The position numbers and the translations under genes were made by a program. From Motacilla alba alba (Eukaryota; Chordata; Aves; Passeriformes; Motacillidae), in NCBI RefSeq assembly GCF_015832195.1, contig NC_052017.1, forward strand, positions 48,437,652-48,501,651: a stretch of DNA of 64,000 nucleotides. The letters are read 5' to 3'. The number at the start of each line of letters is the position of its first letter. The first letter of the stretch is position 1. The notes beneath the pieces were generated by a model, which was not told where the DNA came from, ran no database searches, and saw only the letters and a list, made by a program, of their open reading frames with translations. Below are positions 38,821 to 49,914 of this stretch, one piece after another.

Positions 38821-38958
38821 CAGAATCACAAAATATTCTGCATTGGAAGGGACCTACAAGGATCTTCGAGTCTAGCTCTTAAATGAATGGCCTATAAGGA
38901 GATCAAACCCACAACCTTGGTGTTATTAGCACCCTGTTCTAAACAATGGAGCCAATCA
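38821..38958 (-). mobile_element. tRNA-Ile-headed SINE with CR1-like tail (TguSINE1-like)
   Basis: Read on the minus strand, the right part (38958-38888) resembles a tRNA-Ile. It has a degenerate A box (TTGGCTCCATTG), an anticodon-loop region GGTGCTAATAACACC with anticodon AAT at 38927-38925, and a B-box-like GGGTTTGATCTCC at 38910-38898. The left part (38887-38821) then continues as a CR1-like tail: CTAGACTCGAAGATCCTTG, GTAGGTCCCTTCCAATGCAG and TTTTGTGATTCTG. A tRNA head driving pol III transcription with a tail borrowed from a LINE is the classic SINE design. Songbirds carry such a family with a tRNA-Ile head. The copy is decayed, and the promoter boxes depart from consensus. Confidence 0.82.
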
Positions 38959-41900
38959 GAGGTAACTCTTGATGTTCTTTAAAAAAGATCCACAAAAAAA
39001 AAAAAGTCTGAAACTCATCACACACATTGTTGAATAATTTCTTTTTCTGCATGCCTCACGTCCTTACAAAGTTTGTATCAACACAGTAATCTCTCACTAT
39101 ATGACTGTGTGACATAACCATCTCTTACCCTCCCATAGCTGCAATGAGGTCGCAAGAGTGTCAACAAAAATGCATATCCATCATGAGTATGAGTGACATG
39201 TTGATGAGTGACAAGTTTAGCAAAATACTTTGGGTGGTGCTGTACCAGCACAAGGTATTCCAGATTTATCTGAACTTTCTGACATTCATCAGTTCCCCTC
39301 AGCTCCTATTAATTTTAATGGCAAGCAGTGCTTCGTAAACAAGGTCTGCAAGACCATAAATTGCCATTCCAGTTAATTATCAGTTCTACCAAGAGCAATA
39401 GCTGATATTACCAATCCATATGTGAAATTATTATAGTTGTTATGCTGCTTTTTGATGGCTTTGGCTGTGGTTGGGATATGTAACTTTGGGCTTAGGGAGA
39501 GGGATAAAGTTCCAGAGTGATTCCTTTAATTTCATTTGGTGTGCATCATTGCAGCTGACCGGTAACAGTCAAGCCTGCATATAAACACTGAGCACTCAAG
39601 ATATTTCACTTGGCCAAGTTTACAGAGCCCCTGACATTGCAAATGCCTGTAGTTAAAAGCCAGCTGCAGCATACAAGGTAGGGAAAAGCAGTATGACAGC
39701 CTCTACAGACAATTTATAAGGTGGACAACTAAAAAGCAGGGGAGCTACAGGAGAAAGGGGTTTTCTTTGATTCTCTTCAGGATTTATTAAATCCTTACCT
39801 TTATTATTTATTTGCACTCCATGTGCAGTTCATGAATTCTATCAGGTACTCACATCCCAGTATCTCTCTCCTATTTTTAAACACAGTTGTGAATAGACAC
39901 CTGATTCAGCCTAAACTCTAATGGTAAAAAAGAAGTGAATAAACACCCTATCATACAGTGAGAGAATTTGAATGCTAATTGGTAGCCATACATACTGTTG
40001 GAATAAGAGCTCCTGAAAATTCTTGTTTGTGTTATCTAGACAGAAGTCTAATAATTCAAACATAAGAATATATAGAACATGAACATCTGTCTTATTCTAT
40101 AAAAGATTGTTTCAACTATCAGAGTATAAAAGCAGACCAAAATTCTGAATTTCTACTTGTGGGAAGCTTCAAAACAAACAAAATTTTAATTTGAATGAAT
40201 GCACGAAATGGCAGTTCTGAATAGAAAACTGTTCTTTCAGCTGATCTTTCAGAGCCTCCAATTATTTCTTCCACATTTGGCAGGGATTCCCATTGTTTCA
40301 CAACAAATAAGTACTACTGTATAATTATATATTACTATTATTGATGCCAGTACATGGATGTTCCATTATTTTCAACATTCTCTAGGGCAATTTGTAATTA
40401 GTACTGTTTGAAGAATCTCAATTTTTTTTCCTCTTAAATTGTTTGACACAAAAGAATGTAAAATAATATTCCCATATCTGGAGCAGTAGACAATATATTA
40501 AGATCTGAAAAAAAAAATAGAAGATGTTTCAGAAATTTTTCAATTTTGTTTGGAAAGTTTCATGGGTTTGTTTTTGGGTTTCTTTTTTTCCTGTAATCCA
40601 TAATTAACACACACAAAATGTTGTCAGAAAAATTAATACCAACAAAATAAACATTTGCTTAGACAAGGCTGACACCTAAAAAAATCCAACAGCTGTATAC
40701 ACCAGTCAGCAATGAAAGCAGAGATGCAATCACAGCAAACACAAGTGAGACATCTCAGCAGATGCTAATAACCACTGGGCAGAAGGAATTCTCAGGCACT
40801 TTACAAATCAGAGGGAATACATTAACTCCAGATGCATGTTCCAAGACCTCCCCTCCTTCCATTAACCACTTATGCAGCCAGATTCATCTCCAAAATAGTA
40901 AAGGAAGATAAACTTTGAAACTATATGCCACTAAATGTCTTCCTAGTTATATGCAAGCTGCCACCTACTCAACTTGCTCAAAAACACATTCACAAGAACA
41001 GAGCAATACAGAGAACTGGGTAAATTACCATCAGTGCTCAGGTACACCTTCTATTCATGTTAAAGGTTTAAGCAGCAAAGGGATAAAAGCCCAGAGCTTA
41101 GATCTTTAGCCGAAGTCTCTACTCAATTTGCACAACACTGGCTCAGCACAAACTAAAATCCCACCCCCTCCCTGGACGCTGCTCTGCAAATGAGACACAA
41201 AAACCAGAGGTAGTTAATGAATATGATGCATTATTTTCTGCCCAGAATCAGCACAATGTTGCTTGGCACAGGTGCACATTAACAATGATGAATCTGAAAA
41301 GTTCACATTGATTAATTACTTGGATTTTCACATTCACCACCTCATACAAAGGGAAGGCAGATGACGATGTTGGAAATATTTCTCTCTTTACCCCCTAGAT
41401 ATTCTGTGCTATCTTTTTCTTTAAAGGAAACCAACAAACAATGAAACTCTGTTTCTCAGCATCTATTTTTAGGTATAACGTTTTGGGGCTTAGGAGACGA
41501 ATGGGATTATCTTAAAACATAGCTCTAAGGAAGGCAAAGAAGAATTAGGAAAGCTTCTGAAACAGTCAAGCCGTTGTTGAAAGAAAACCACTTCCTTATC
41601 TAGCAGGGATGTGTAAACACAATTATTGCCAACAGCCTTAATATTCCGCACAGAAGTAGACATTTTTCAGGTCTCAGGCCAAGAGTATGAGGAGCAGGTA
41701 TAAGCATTTATACTGGAACACTAAAACACATTTAAACCGGAAGCCAAAGTCTTAAACGGTGTCCTTAACGGGCTCGGATTCCAGGGAACTCCAAGTCAGA
41801 TCCTGATCCACCATGGGTTCACATGACCCTGAGTAATATCAAGTTCAAAATTGTAACATGTAGTATCATAGTTTCCACAAAATGAGGTTTTCAGTATATA

Positions 41901-42920
41901 AGCTAATAATTTTTAAGCTGCTGTCAAAACTTAGACCTGCAAATCTGTGGCCTACACAACACAGATTGAGTCTAGAAATCAGACCTTTCGACTCACCTGT
42001 TTCTAAATTCAAGGTCATCTACATCTGGGTCCAAGGTCACACTGTCACCCTCTATATAATGAAGAAACATTTCCATTCTGCATGGAATAACACAACAATG
42101 GTTCCTCAGCTACCACTCTGAAGTTCAAAATAAACATTGCACCAGAGTAAGAAAAATGTGACTTTAAACACAGATAAAAACACAGATGGAAAGCATGCTT
42201 GCTTGAACATTACCAGCATCAACTAAGTATCCTTAAATAAATAAATATGGCTTTCTCATACTTTGTGCCATCCAAGCCAGCCAATAGTCATCAATTCAAC
42301 CACAGGAAGCTGGTAAAACTGACAGCACCATTTTTATTAGCAAAGTTACTAAGCTACCACTACCAGAGCATCCTTGCTGTTGAATCACGTCAGGTCCATC
42401 TTGAGATTTTGGAGGGGGATGTATTTTGATTTCCATCATCAGCAAAAGGGAAAGTGAGCTAGACACAGCTAAATGATTTTCCAAATTTGCAAGAGGAATT
42501 GCAGAGTATATACAACAACATGTAGACAGTATCACCCAGGAAATCCATATACTTGGCTCTAATTAGCTTCTTTGGAGCAGATTGCTTTCAATAGGCTCAG
42601 GAAAATTGAGCTTGATTCACTGGAGACAGTTCTGGGTTCAGTTATTAACCTTTTAGCCCTTAAACAAGGAAAGGTCTTTAAAGCATACATTAACAAGTAC
42701 ACTTGTCAATAGAAATCAAGGTAGTATCAAGATGTGAATTTTATTTATTTACTTCTAAGTAATAAAACAACTCAAAAAAAAGTACATAATTTGTCACTGA
42801 TTAACAAATTCAGTCATAATCTACCTGGAAAAGCCTGTAACAGAGATATCAAGTTTTAGAGTGCAGTTCCTAAATTTGGATTAAATTGACATTACTATTA
42901 AACAAGTGCAAGATTTATCC
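38959..42920. other. unique non-coding DNA
   Basis: AT-rich sequence without recognised transposons. A stretch at 41180-41400 is dense in regulatory-style words, and 41738-41776 holds four CpGs. Reading frames are short and featureless. Confidence 0.5.
41180..41400. promoter_or_regulatory. candidate conserved non-coding element
   Basis: Contains CTGCAAATGAG (octamer-like), GTTAATGAATATGATGCATT, CACAGGTGCACATTAACAAT (E-box and SOX-like) and TTGATTAATTACTTGG (paired homeodomain-like). Inference from motif density only. Confidence 0.22.
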
Positions 42921-43300
42921 CGAGGGCCCAGGGATACTGCTGGCCAGCACTTGGCAGGGGAGGGAGGTAAGAGAGACAGGCATCCCATGCCCATGCCAGC
43001 TGATGTGATTAGGGCTGGTCAGCCTGCCCATTCCTGCAGAGGCTGCATCTGTTCCTGAGAGCAGTTGCCTTAACACATGGAGTCATGTTCCTGCTTACCA
43101 ACTCCAAGCTCCTTTCTAGTTGAGGTGAGCCAAGTCCTGATAATCTCAAGCATCTCCAGTGTTGCCTCAAATGACACTAGAAATGGGGAGAATGTGCCTG
43201 TTCTAGAGATCAGAGGACTGAGTCTGTAGAACCACGTACAGATTCAATAAATTGTTTTAACAGTTGCAGAACTGTGTTTCTATTTTCCTTTGGAATCAAC
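42921..43300 (+). other. GC-richer unclassified island ending near an AATAAA
   Basis: Composition changes sharply from AT-rich flanks to GC-richer sequence, for example GAGGGCCCAGGGATACTG and GCTGGTCAGCCTGCCC. It ends around AATAAA at 43246-43251 followed by ATTGTTTTAACAGTTGCAG. It could be an old LTR or other retroelement end, a retroposed 3' untranslated region, or unique DNA. I do not recognise a family and see no open reading frame. Confidence 0.4.
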
Positions 43301-43834
43301 TTTTATGTTATAACACAGCAAAAAAGCAAATGGGAAACTGAAAAGTTCTGCTGACTCAGATGCAGTTATGATGTTTTAAATTTCCCTTTAGGAAACTTTG
43401 ATCTCCCTTATTATCAGTTCAAAACAAAGGTATAAAAACAAATTTATCAAAAAAATCAAAACATTTCCAAAATAAAATTTTAATCTTAATACAGGGAACT
43501 ATTCATAAAATAAATTTAAGCTGCATTAAGAAAACAAGTACCTAATGCTACAAATATATATATATACTTTGCAGTTTTCTTCTGATACAATGAAACTGAC
43601 TTATATTTTTTTCTTTTTTTATGCTCAAGTGGCATAGCCTTTTTAGTCTCCAAAGGTCCACACAGGGTATAATAAACTATTAAAATCAATGTTACGGTCT
43701 TCTATTCCTCAGCTAATAACAGGCACAAGCAATTATCTAAGGTAAGGCATGTAGGTCATATAGGGGAAAGTAAAACCCCATCTCTGATTAGATGCTAACA
43801 AACTGGATTTAAAAAAGCACACTGAAAAAATAAA
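43301..43834. other. unique non-coding DNA, nothing recognised
   Basis: AT-rich, with a short (TA)n at about 43555-43565. No coding or transposon signal. Confidence 0.55.
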
Positions 43835-43905
43835 GCCAAAGGAAAAAAAACCCAACCCCAAAAAAATTTTTTTTAAAAAACAAACACCGAAACAAACAAC
43901 AACAT
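43835..43905. repeat. A-rich low-complexity tract
   Basis: A-runs with scattered C (AACCCAACCCC and A7T8A6), then ACAAACACCGAAACAAACAA. It lies just upstream of the LTR that starts at 43929. Confidence 0.85.
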
Positions 43906-43928
43906 CAAAAAGAGAGCACCTTAGTTTT

Positions 43929-44483
43929 TGTGCTGGTTTTGGCTGGGATACAGGTAATTTTCTCCACAGTAGATAGTACGGGGCTAAGTTTTGTTTTGCT
44001 TTTGGGCCAGAAACAGCGTTGATAGCACATTTTGTTATTGACGACCAGGACTTGCACATGGCCAAGGTCTTTTCTGCCTCTCACACAGCCCTGCTAGTGA
44101 GTGGGCTGGGGGACACACAGGAAACTGGGAGGGGACACAGCCAGGACAGCTGATCCCAACTGGCATCATGCTCAGCATGCAAAGCTGGGGGGAAAGAAGG
44201 AACTGAGAAACATATTTGGAGTAATGGTATTTGTCTTCCTAAGTAACATGTGATGGAGCCCTGCTTTCCTGGGGGTGGCTGAGCACCTGCTGGCCCACGG
44301 GAAATGGTGCATGGATCCCTTGTTTTACTCTGTTTGCACACACAGTTTTTTCTTTACCCGTTGAACTGTCTTTATCTCAAGGATATCTCACTTTTACCAT
44401 TTCAATTCTCTCCCCCATCCCATGAGAAAAAAAGAACAAGCAGCTGTGTGGGGCTGAGTGGCAGCTGGGGTTAAACCAGGACA
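43929..44483 (+). mobile_element. ERVL-like LTR, probably solo
   Basis: Begins TGTGCTGGTTTTGGCTGGGA and ends GGGGTTAAACCAGGACA, again with inverted-type termini. It shares GCCAGGACAGCTGAT (44140-44154) and the terminal GTTAAACCA words with the LTRs at 10775 and 49313. GATGGAGCCCTGCTTTCCTG lies in its body, and the 3' part has AACTGTCTTTATCTCAAGGA followed by TCACTTTTACC. The position where a TATA box would be expected reads GCATGCAAAGC, so the core promoter looks decayed. No internal retroviral sequence is recognised on either side, so a solo LTR is likely. No clear target-site duplication. Confidence 0.88.
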
Positions 44484-47400
44484 CTCTTGCTAATAGAAAA
44501 AATGCCATTATCTCTGTTACACATAGAGAGATGGAAGAGATTTGGAAACAGTATACCTCTACTACTTTTCCTATTGGACAATTATTCACGACTCTTAACG
44601 CTTTTATAGCTGTGTGGGATAAGAATTCACCTCATCAATCCAACAGGAAACTAACCCAACATATGCAATGACCATATTTCTTCTGACTTATTGTGTTCAA
44701 TTAGCTTATGGTAAAGCCATAAAAGAGTCAGATAAAAGAATTTGTGTTACAAGGAATACCCAAGACTACATCAGCCCAGAGTAGGGTCCAAGGATAGAGA
44801 AAGGGTAGAAAAGAATAAAAAAAGGAACAGAAATGCCCCACTTCAGTGGCTTCAACCCAGTGCATCATTTCAGCTAAACTGTTTTACCACTGCTACAATT
44901 TCACATTCAGCAAGCACAGAGAAAAAGGTCAGCTTCCTCTCAAAAAGACTTAATGCCATAGGAGAACACAAAAAATATTGTGGAGTCCAACAATCAGCCC
45001 AAACAAAATATGGACCAGAAAACAAAATTTGACAAGAGACTCGCTACAGAAGGTCCCACTGTGAAAATCAAGACAGCCCCATAATTCCTGTCAATAGTTG
45101 TCCTCTGGATCTGATACAATTGCATGTTAATGCAGAAAAAGAGAATTTAAGAAAAAAGTTTCAACTTGGTAATTGAGATGTTTGTCTAATGGAAATCCAT
45201 ACACACCTTACAAAAAAGTTTCAGCAGCTACTTAAGTACCATGCTCTCATTATACTTTTATACTTTGTGGGATTATGTGAGCCCATTCTTAGCACACAAG
45301 GAAATAGCTCACCTTGACATATGAGTAAGAAGGTACCACACAATAGTAGAAGCAAGAGACAAAATAGGTGAGTCATTTACAAGCAATTTAAATGGATTAG
45401 GAGCTCTAGACTACTTCTCTCATGTAATCACCAAAACAGACCTCTCAATCAAGAGCTGTGACATGAGTCACAATAAGCACATAATCTGAAAGGCAAGAAG
45501 AGGGGGTTGCAGCAAAACAGTCTTTCAAAGTAACACTGATCTATCCAGCTCTGGAAATGATGCAGATGTGCAGCTTCAAACAGGAAAGTTCATCTACTTT
45601 CTACATTGGAATTCTTTTCAATCCTTTAAGTACATTATCTTGATCATTTTTCCAAATATACTGGTGAGAGGCAGGGGGAAAAGATTCTTTATAATTGACA
45701 GCTTGAAAACAGTAAAGTAATAGGCAGTAACAGGTACTAAAGATGAAAGATTCTTTGGGAAGGAAAAAAGAACAGGGTTTATGTCTTGTTTGGGAAGCTG
45801 TAGGTGGGGTTTGGTTTGGCCTTTTGTTTTTTGTTTTAATCTGTTGTTTTATCTCTTGTATCAATCTTTATTGTTTTTAAGACAGTTTGCTTCCTTTAGA
45901 CAGCAAATTGCCTACCAGAAGCACCACCTTTGTATTTCAGCCTGATTTGTCAAGCAGAGAGCATCCACATTTCAGTAAACATAAGGTAGATTCTTTATCA
46001 ATCTATCCAAAACATAAATTTAGAGAAGCAAAAAACCATGAAATCACCTTTAAAGGCAGAAAGTTTTAGCTACACAGAAATAAGTAACTAAAGAATAAGG
46101 CTTTGTTACTTCACTAACCCAATGCATGACATTAATACACTTGATATTTGTCACAACTTGTGCATTCCTACCCTCAAGAGTTCTCTTCCCAGTAATCTAG
46201 AAAAATTATAAAAGTAGGTAAATTGATATTATACTAAGATAGTTATCTTTCTTCCCCCAACTTCTGTTCACTTACGAAACTTTCACTGCGCATTAATAGG
46301 AGTTTCCTGTTTAATATTGCGTAAGTGTCCATGAAAACTGTCATGAATAAAACACTATCACTTGAGAGAAGATGTCAAAGACCTTGGTCCAAGTCCTGGC
46401 AGAGCACCCTCTCAAGACAGGTGGAACTTCAAATACATGAAAAGAATCTAGGTCTCTGACCCGTACTTGTCTATGGCAGTGAAGGACACTAGAGCAGTTA
46501 ACTATGGCTGTTGAAAGGCTGCCACACTGCCTGCATAGTCAGCGAGAGGGAATGTATTCTCAATTCTCCCACTTCAGTGCAAACCCTGACGCCTTGCTTT
46601 ACACTTCTGAGGGGTTGGAGCAGGGCTGCCAGACTCATGCTGAACAGCCTGAGGCTCACAGACACATTCTGTCTCTCCAACTCTCCTCACAGGAAGGATG
46701 GACACCTGAGAGAAGTAACTTCAGCTGCTACAGCTCATCTGTCAACACCTTGGTGGGAAGACATACACAATTACTCTACTTTGAAATGAGCATGAGTTAA
46801 GAGTATATGACTGCAGCTTTAGTAGGATGCTTGTTTTAATTATGCAATTTGACCATTAATACACCCAAATCAAAAAATGAATTACATAGAAAAACATTCT
46901 ACTTTGAGACAGATTCAAGAATGACTGAGGGAAAAGCAGAGTTTTGAGTGGCTTACTACAAGGCCAGAGATTACAGAAAACATTCTAGAGCATAATTTAA
47001 CCTGCCTTTAAAAATTTGAAAACATTTGTTTTCAAAAAAACCCTTCAAAATTTAAGAGAAGTTGTCACGTTGCAGCCAGCTCAAGGACGATAGTGACTCA
47101 GTCCTCCTCAACCTAGGGCGCTGGTAAACTCTGAAACTTGACAAAAGCTTTACTTAAAATCTGACCTACAACAGGAAGTTACATGTCCATCTGTGCATGC
47201 TAGTCAGTGTTGAATATCACTGTGATGACTTCTAAAAAGAAACCTAGAAGATGAACATAACATGTTTGGAATCAATGGAAGCGGAAAAAGCGCCACAAAG
47301 CACATTACTAGAAATTAAAACCTCCTCTTTTGGGGACCACTGCTTGACAAACAATCAGGATCCTTCCAAAACCCAGGATATCTTTTTCCAGCACTGACTG

Positions 47401-49307
47401 GTAGGCTGGAGCAGCTACAGAATATAAATCAATTCATAGTGATTTATTTTTTTGTGTGGCACAAAAGTTCCTTCTGCGTGGACATTACGGTGCTTCAGGC
47501 CACACTTCAATCCAGGAAAAACCATCCCTATAGGCATCTTAACTGAAACTCAAAGTGCTCAGACTGCTTGTAGACTGCAGCATATGAAGTTAAATATGAA
47601 GTATCTTTGCAGAAGTTAATAAGGGATTTTGAGCCATTCCTCTCACTCTCACAGTACTGTAGGAAACAGAAGCAAAATTTGGTGGAAAACTGGTGGAACA
47701 AGTAAGCTGTCGGATTGTGTGTACACATACCAGGGTCCTTCCTTCCAGTGGGAGTCACCGTGTGGCATTGTGCACAGGTTTACAAAGACTCTTCTCTAGC
47801 ACCTGAGCAGTGGTTTGGAAATAAAGCAGTGCTACTGCCCTGGCATATGTTCTTATTTCTGCAGAGACTGGTATGGCAAATAAATGAAAGCCTCCTTCCC
47901 ACTTTAAATTTCTTAGCACGGATTAAATCTGCGGGTAAAGTTTTTCATTAAAATCATGTAGCTCAATTTCCTGCATCTACACATGCCTTGACCTCATTTC
48001 CAGGAAGCAAGTGAAATCCAGTTCAGCCTTTTCTTATTAATTTAGATTCAAACCCTAAACAAGACTAGTGAAACGCATCATTTAGGATGAGCCTGATAAA
48101 AGCATCAGTGAACTGCCTGGCTGCCATATGTGAAATTCAGGCTTGATCCAGAAATGAAACTATTCATTGAACTCAATAAAATTAATTATGTTGTTAGGTG
48201 ATGTTCCTGCTTTTTCAATATCAATTCATTGACCTGTACTAATGCTATATGCTTTTTCACCCAATCTATGAAGTAAGAGCCAGAAACCAGTTCTTGACCA
48301 TTTCTGACTGAAATTTCTGGCAGGCAGCGAGTGAGATAATACGAGGCGATTAATGCCAGTGAAAGTAAGAAGGTATAGGCTTTATAGGTAAAAGAGAAAC
48401 ACTGAGATAAGAAAAAATGATAGCTCAAATATATGATCTTTCGAGATGGCATCCAAGAACCACCAAGGACTAGAAAGCCTTTATCAACTGCAGTAGATTG
48501 GATCATGCATTACATGCTCGACTATGAAGTATCTCTCTACAAATGCAAATAGGGCTCTTTCCTTCAAGGGCAAATGCAAAACAGAAAATAGGCATGTCTG
48601 TGGAAGAGTTGGACTCATCTTCCAAACCATCCCATTTGACTTCTGTCATATGAAATAACTTCCAGTTCTTTTAGTGGCAATCAATACTGCCTGTTTCAAT
48701 TAATCTGAAGCTAAATCAAATTAGAAACAGTGTCACTGGTGTAATGACTGACAACTGATCACTTCAGTGACTCTGATGCTCCATAGTGGAAACTATATCC
48801 AAAAAAGCCAAATGTTTCTTCCGTTTTTCGTATGCTTTGGGTTGGGATTTTTTACCTTTTATTTTTTTAAACTTTCTCCAAAATTAATTCTTTGAATAGA
48901 ATTATATTCATTACCTAAGAACAATCATTTTAGTGTCATTCACAAGAACCAGAATAATGTCACATATAACTTGACAAAATGAAAACATTTGAAATCCAAA
49001 CACATCAGGAAATTCACTAAAGAAAAGCAATTCCCAGCAAAACCTCAAATTTTATTAAAGTCATAAAAACAGAGAGGTGCAGAGCATCAAATATTGCATC
49101 TTCACAAAGTGATTTATCATGCAGCATTTCAAATGACAAGATAAATGACAACTGAGATTGAAGAAGGAGGTGTGTCCTTAAAAGTTTATCCTGTCTTGTT
49201 AGAGTTTATCTCTAGGGGGATTCAAGATGGTAGGAGTAGAAGATATCTCTGAAAAAAAAAATGCACTTAAAATCTTCTGTTTTGAAAAATTATCATTATT
49301 TGTGTTC
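44484..49307. other. unique non-coding DNA
   Basis: Nearly 5 kb with no recognised transposon or gene. The overlapping frames at 46498-46800 on both strands (60-98 codons) lack domains. A stretch at 48060-48350 looks like possible conserved non-coding DNA. Confidence 0.5.
48060..48350. promoter_or_regulatory. candidate conserved non-coding element
   Basis: Holds AAAATTAATTATG, GCCATATGTG (E-box), CAATTCATTGACC and a run with three CpGs within about 20 bases (GCGAGTGAGATAATACGAGG then CGATTAATGCC, 48327-48357). Retained CpGs in an otherwise CpG-poor region hint at constraint. Inference only. Confidence 0.25.
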
Positions 49308-49312
49308 CAAGC
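49308..49312. repeat. left target-site duplication (CAAGC)
   Basis: Five bases directly left of the LTR at 49313. They match TAAGC directly right of the LTR except for the first base. A 5-bp duplication is what ERVL-type integration leaves. Confidence 0.65.
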
Positions 49313-49909
49313 TGTTGTGGTTTAACCCCAGCAAGCAACTGAGCCCCACACAGCCCCTCGCTCACTCCCCCACCAGCAGGACTGGGGAGAGAATCAGAAG
49401 CATAGAAGACAGAAAATTTGTGGATTGAGATAAAGACAATTTAATATGGAAAGAAAAAAGCCATGTACACAAGCAAATCACAACAAGGAATTGATTCAGT
49501 GCTTCCTGTGGGCAGGCAGGTGTTCAACCATCTCCAGCAGAACAGGGCCCTATCGCACACAGCAGTGACTTGGGAAAATAAACAGCATCACTCCAAACAT
49601 TCCCCTCTTCCTCCTTCTTCCCCCAACTTTATATAATGAGTATGATGTCACATGGTCTGGGATGTCCCTTTGGTCAGTTTGGGTCACCTGTCCTGGCTGT
49701 GTCTCCTCCCAGTCCCCCATTCATCCCCAAACATCCCGGCCAGTGCAGCCATATAAAAAGCTCAAAAGATCTTGGCTCTGTGCAAGCCCTGCTCAGCAAT
49801 AACAAAATCTCTCTATATTATCAACCCTGTGTTCAGCACAAATCCAAAACACAGCCCCACACCAGCCACTCTGAAGAAAATACACTCTACCCCAGCTAGA
49901 ACCAGCACA
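49313..49909 (-). mobile_element. ERVL-like solo LTR (minus strand)
   Basis: Plus-strand ends are TGTTGTGGTTTAACCCCAGC and CTAGAACCAGCACA. Read on the minus strand it is the same family as the LTR at 43929: near its 3' end it has GTGTGGGGCTCAGTTGC and then GCTGGGGTTAAACCACAACA. A better-preserved TATA (TATATAAA) is at 49635-49628. The core shared with the other two copies is at 49683-49697. The 5-bp flanks match at 4 of 5 positions, and there is no internal viral sequence beside it. The simplest reading is a provirus that lost its interior by recombination between its two LTRs. Confidence 0.92.
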
Positions 49910-49914
49910 TAAGC
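49910..49914. repeat. right target-site duplication (TAAGC)
   Basis: Pairs with CAAGC at 49308-49312; one mismatch, compatible with a point mutation since insertion. Confidence 0.65.

Noticed and set aside
38888..38958. Possible tRNA-Ile gene
   Set aside because: The acceptor stem and promoter boxes are degenerate and a CR1-like tail follows directly, so it is the head of a SINE and not a functional tRNA gene.
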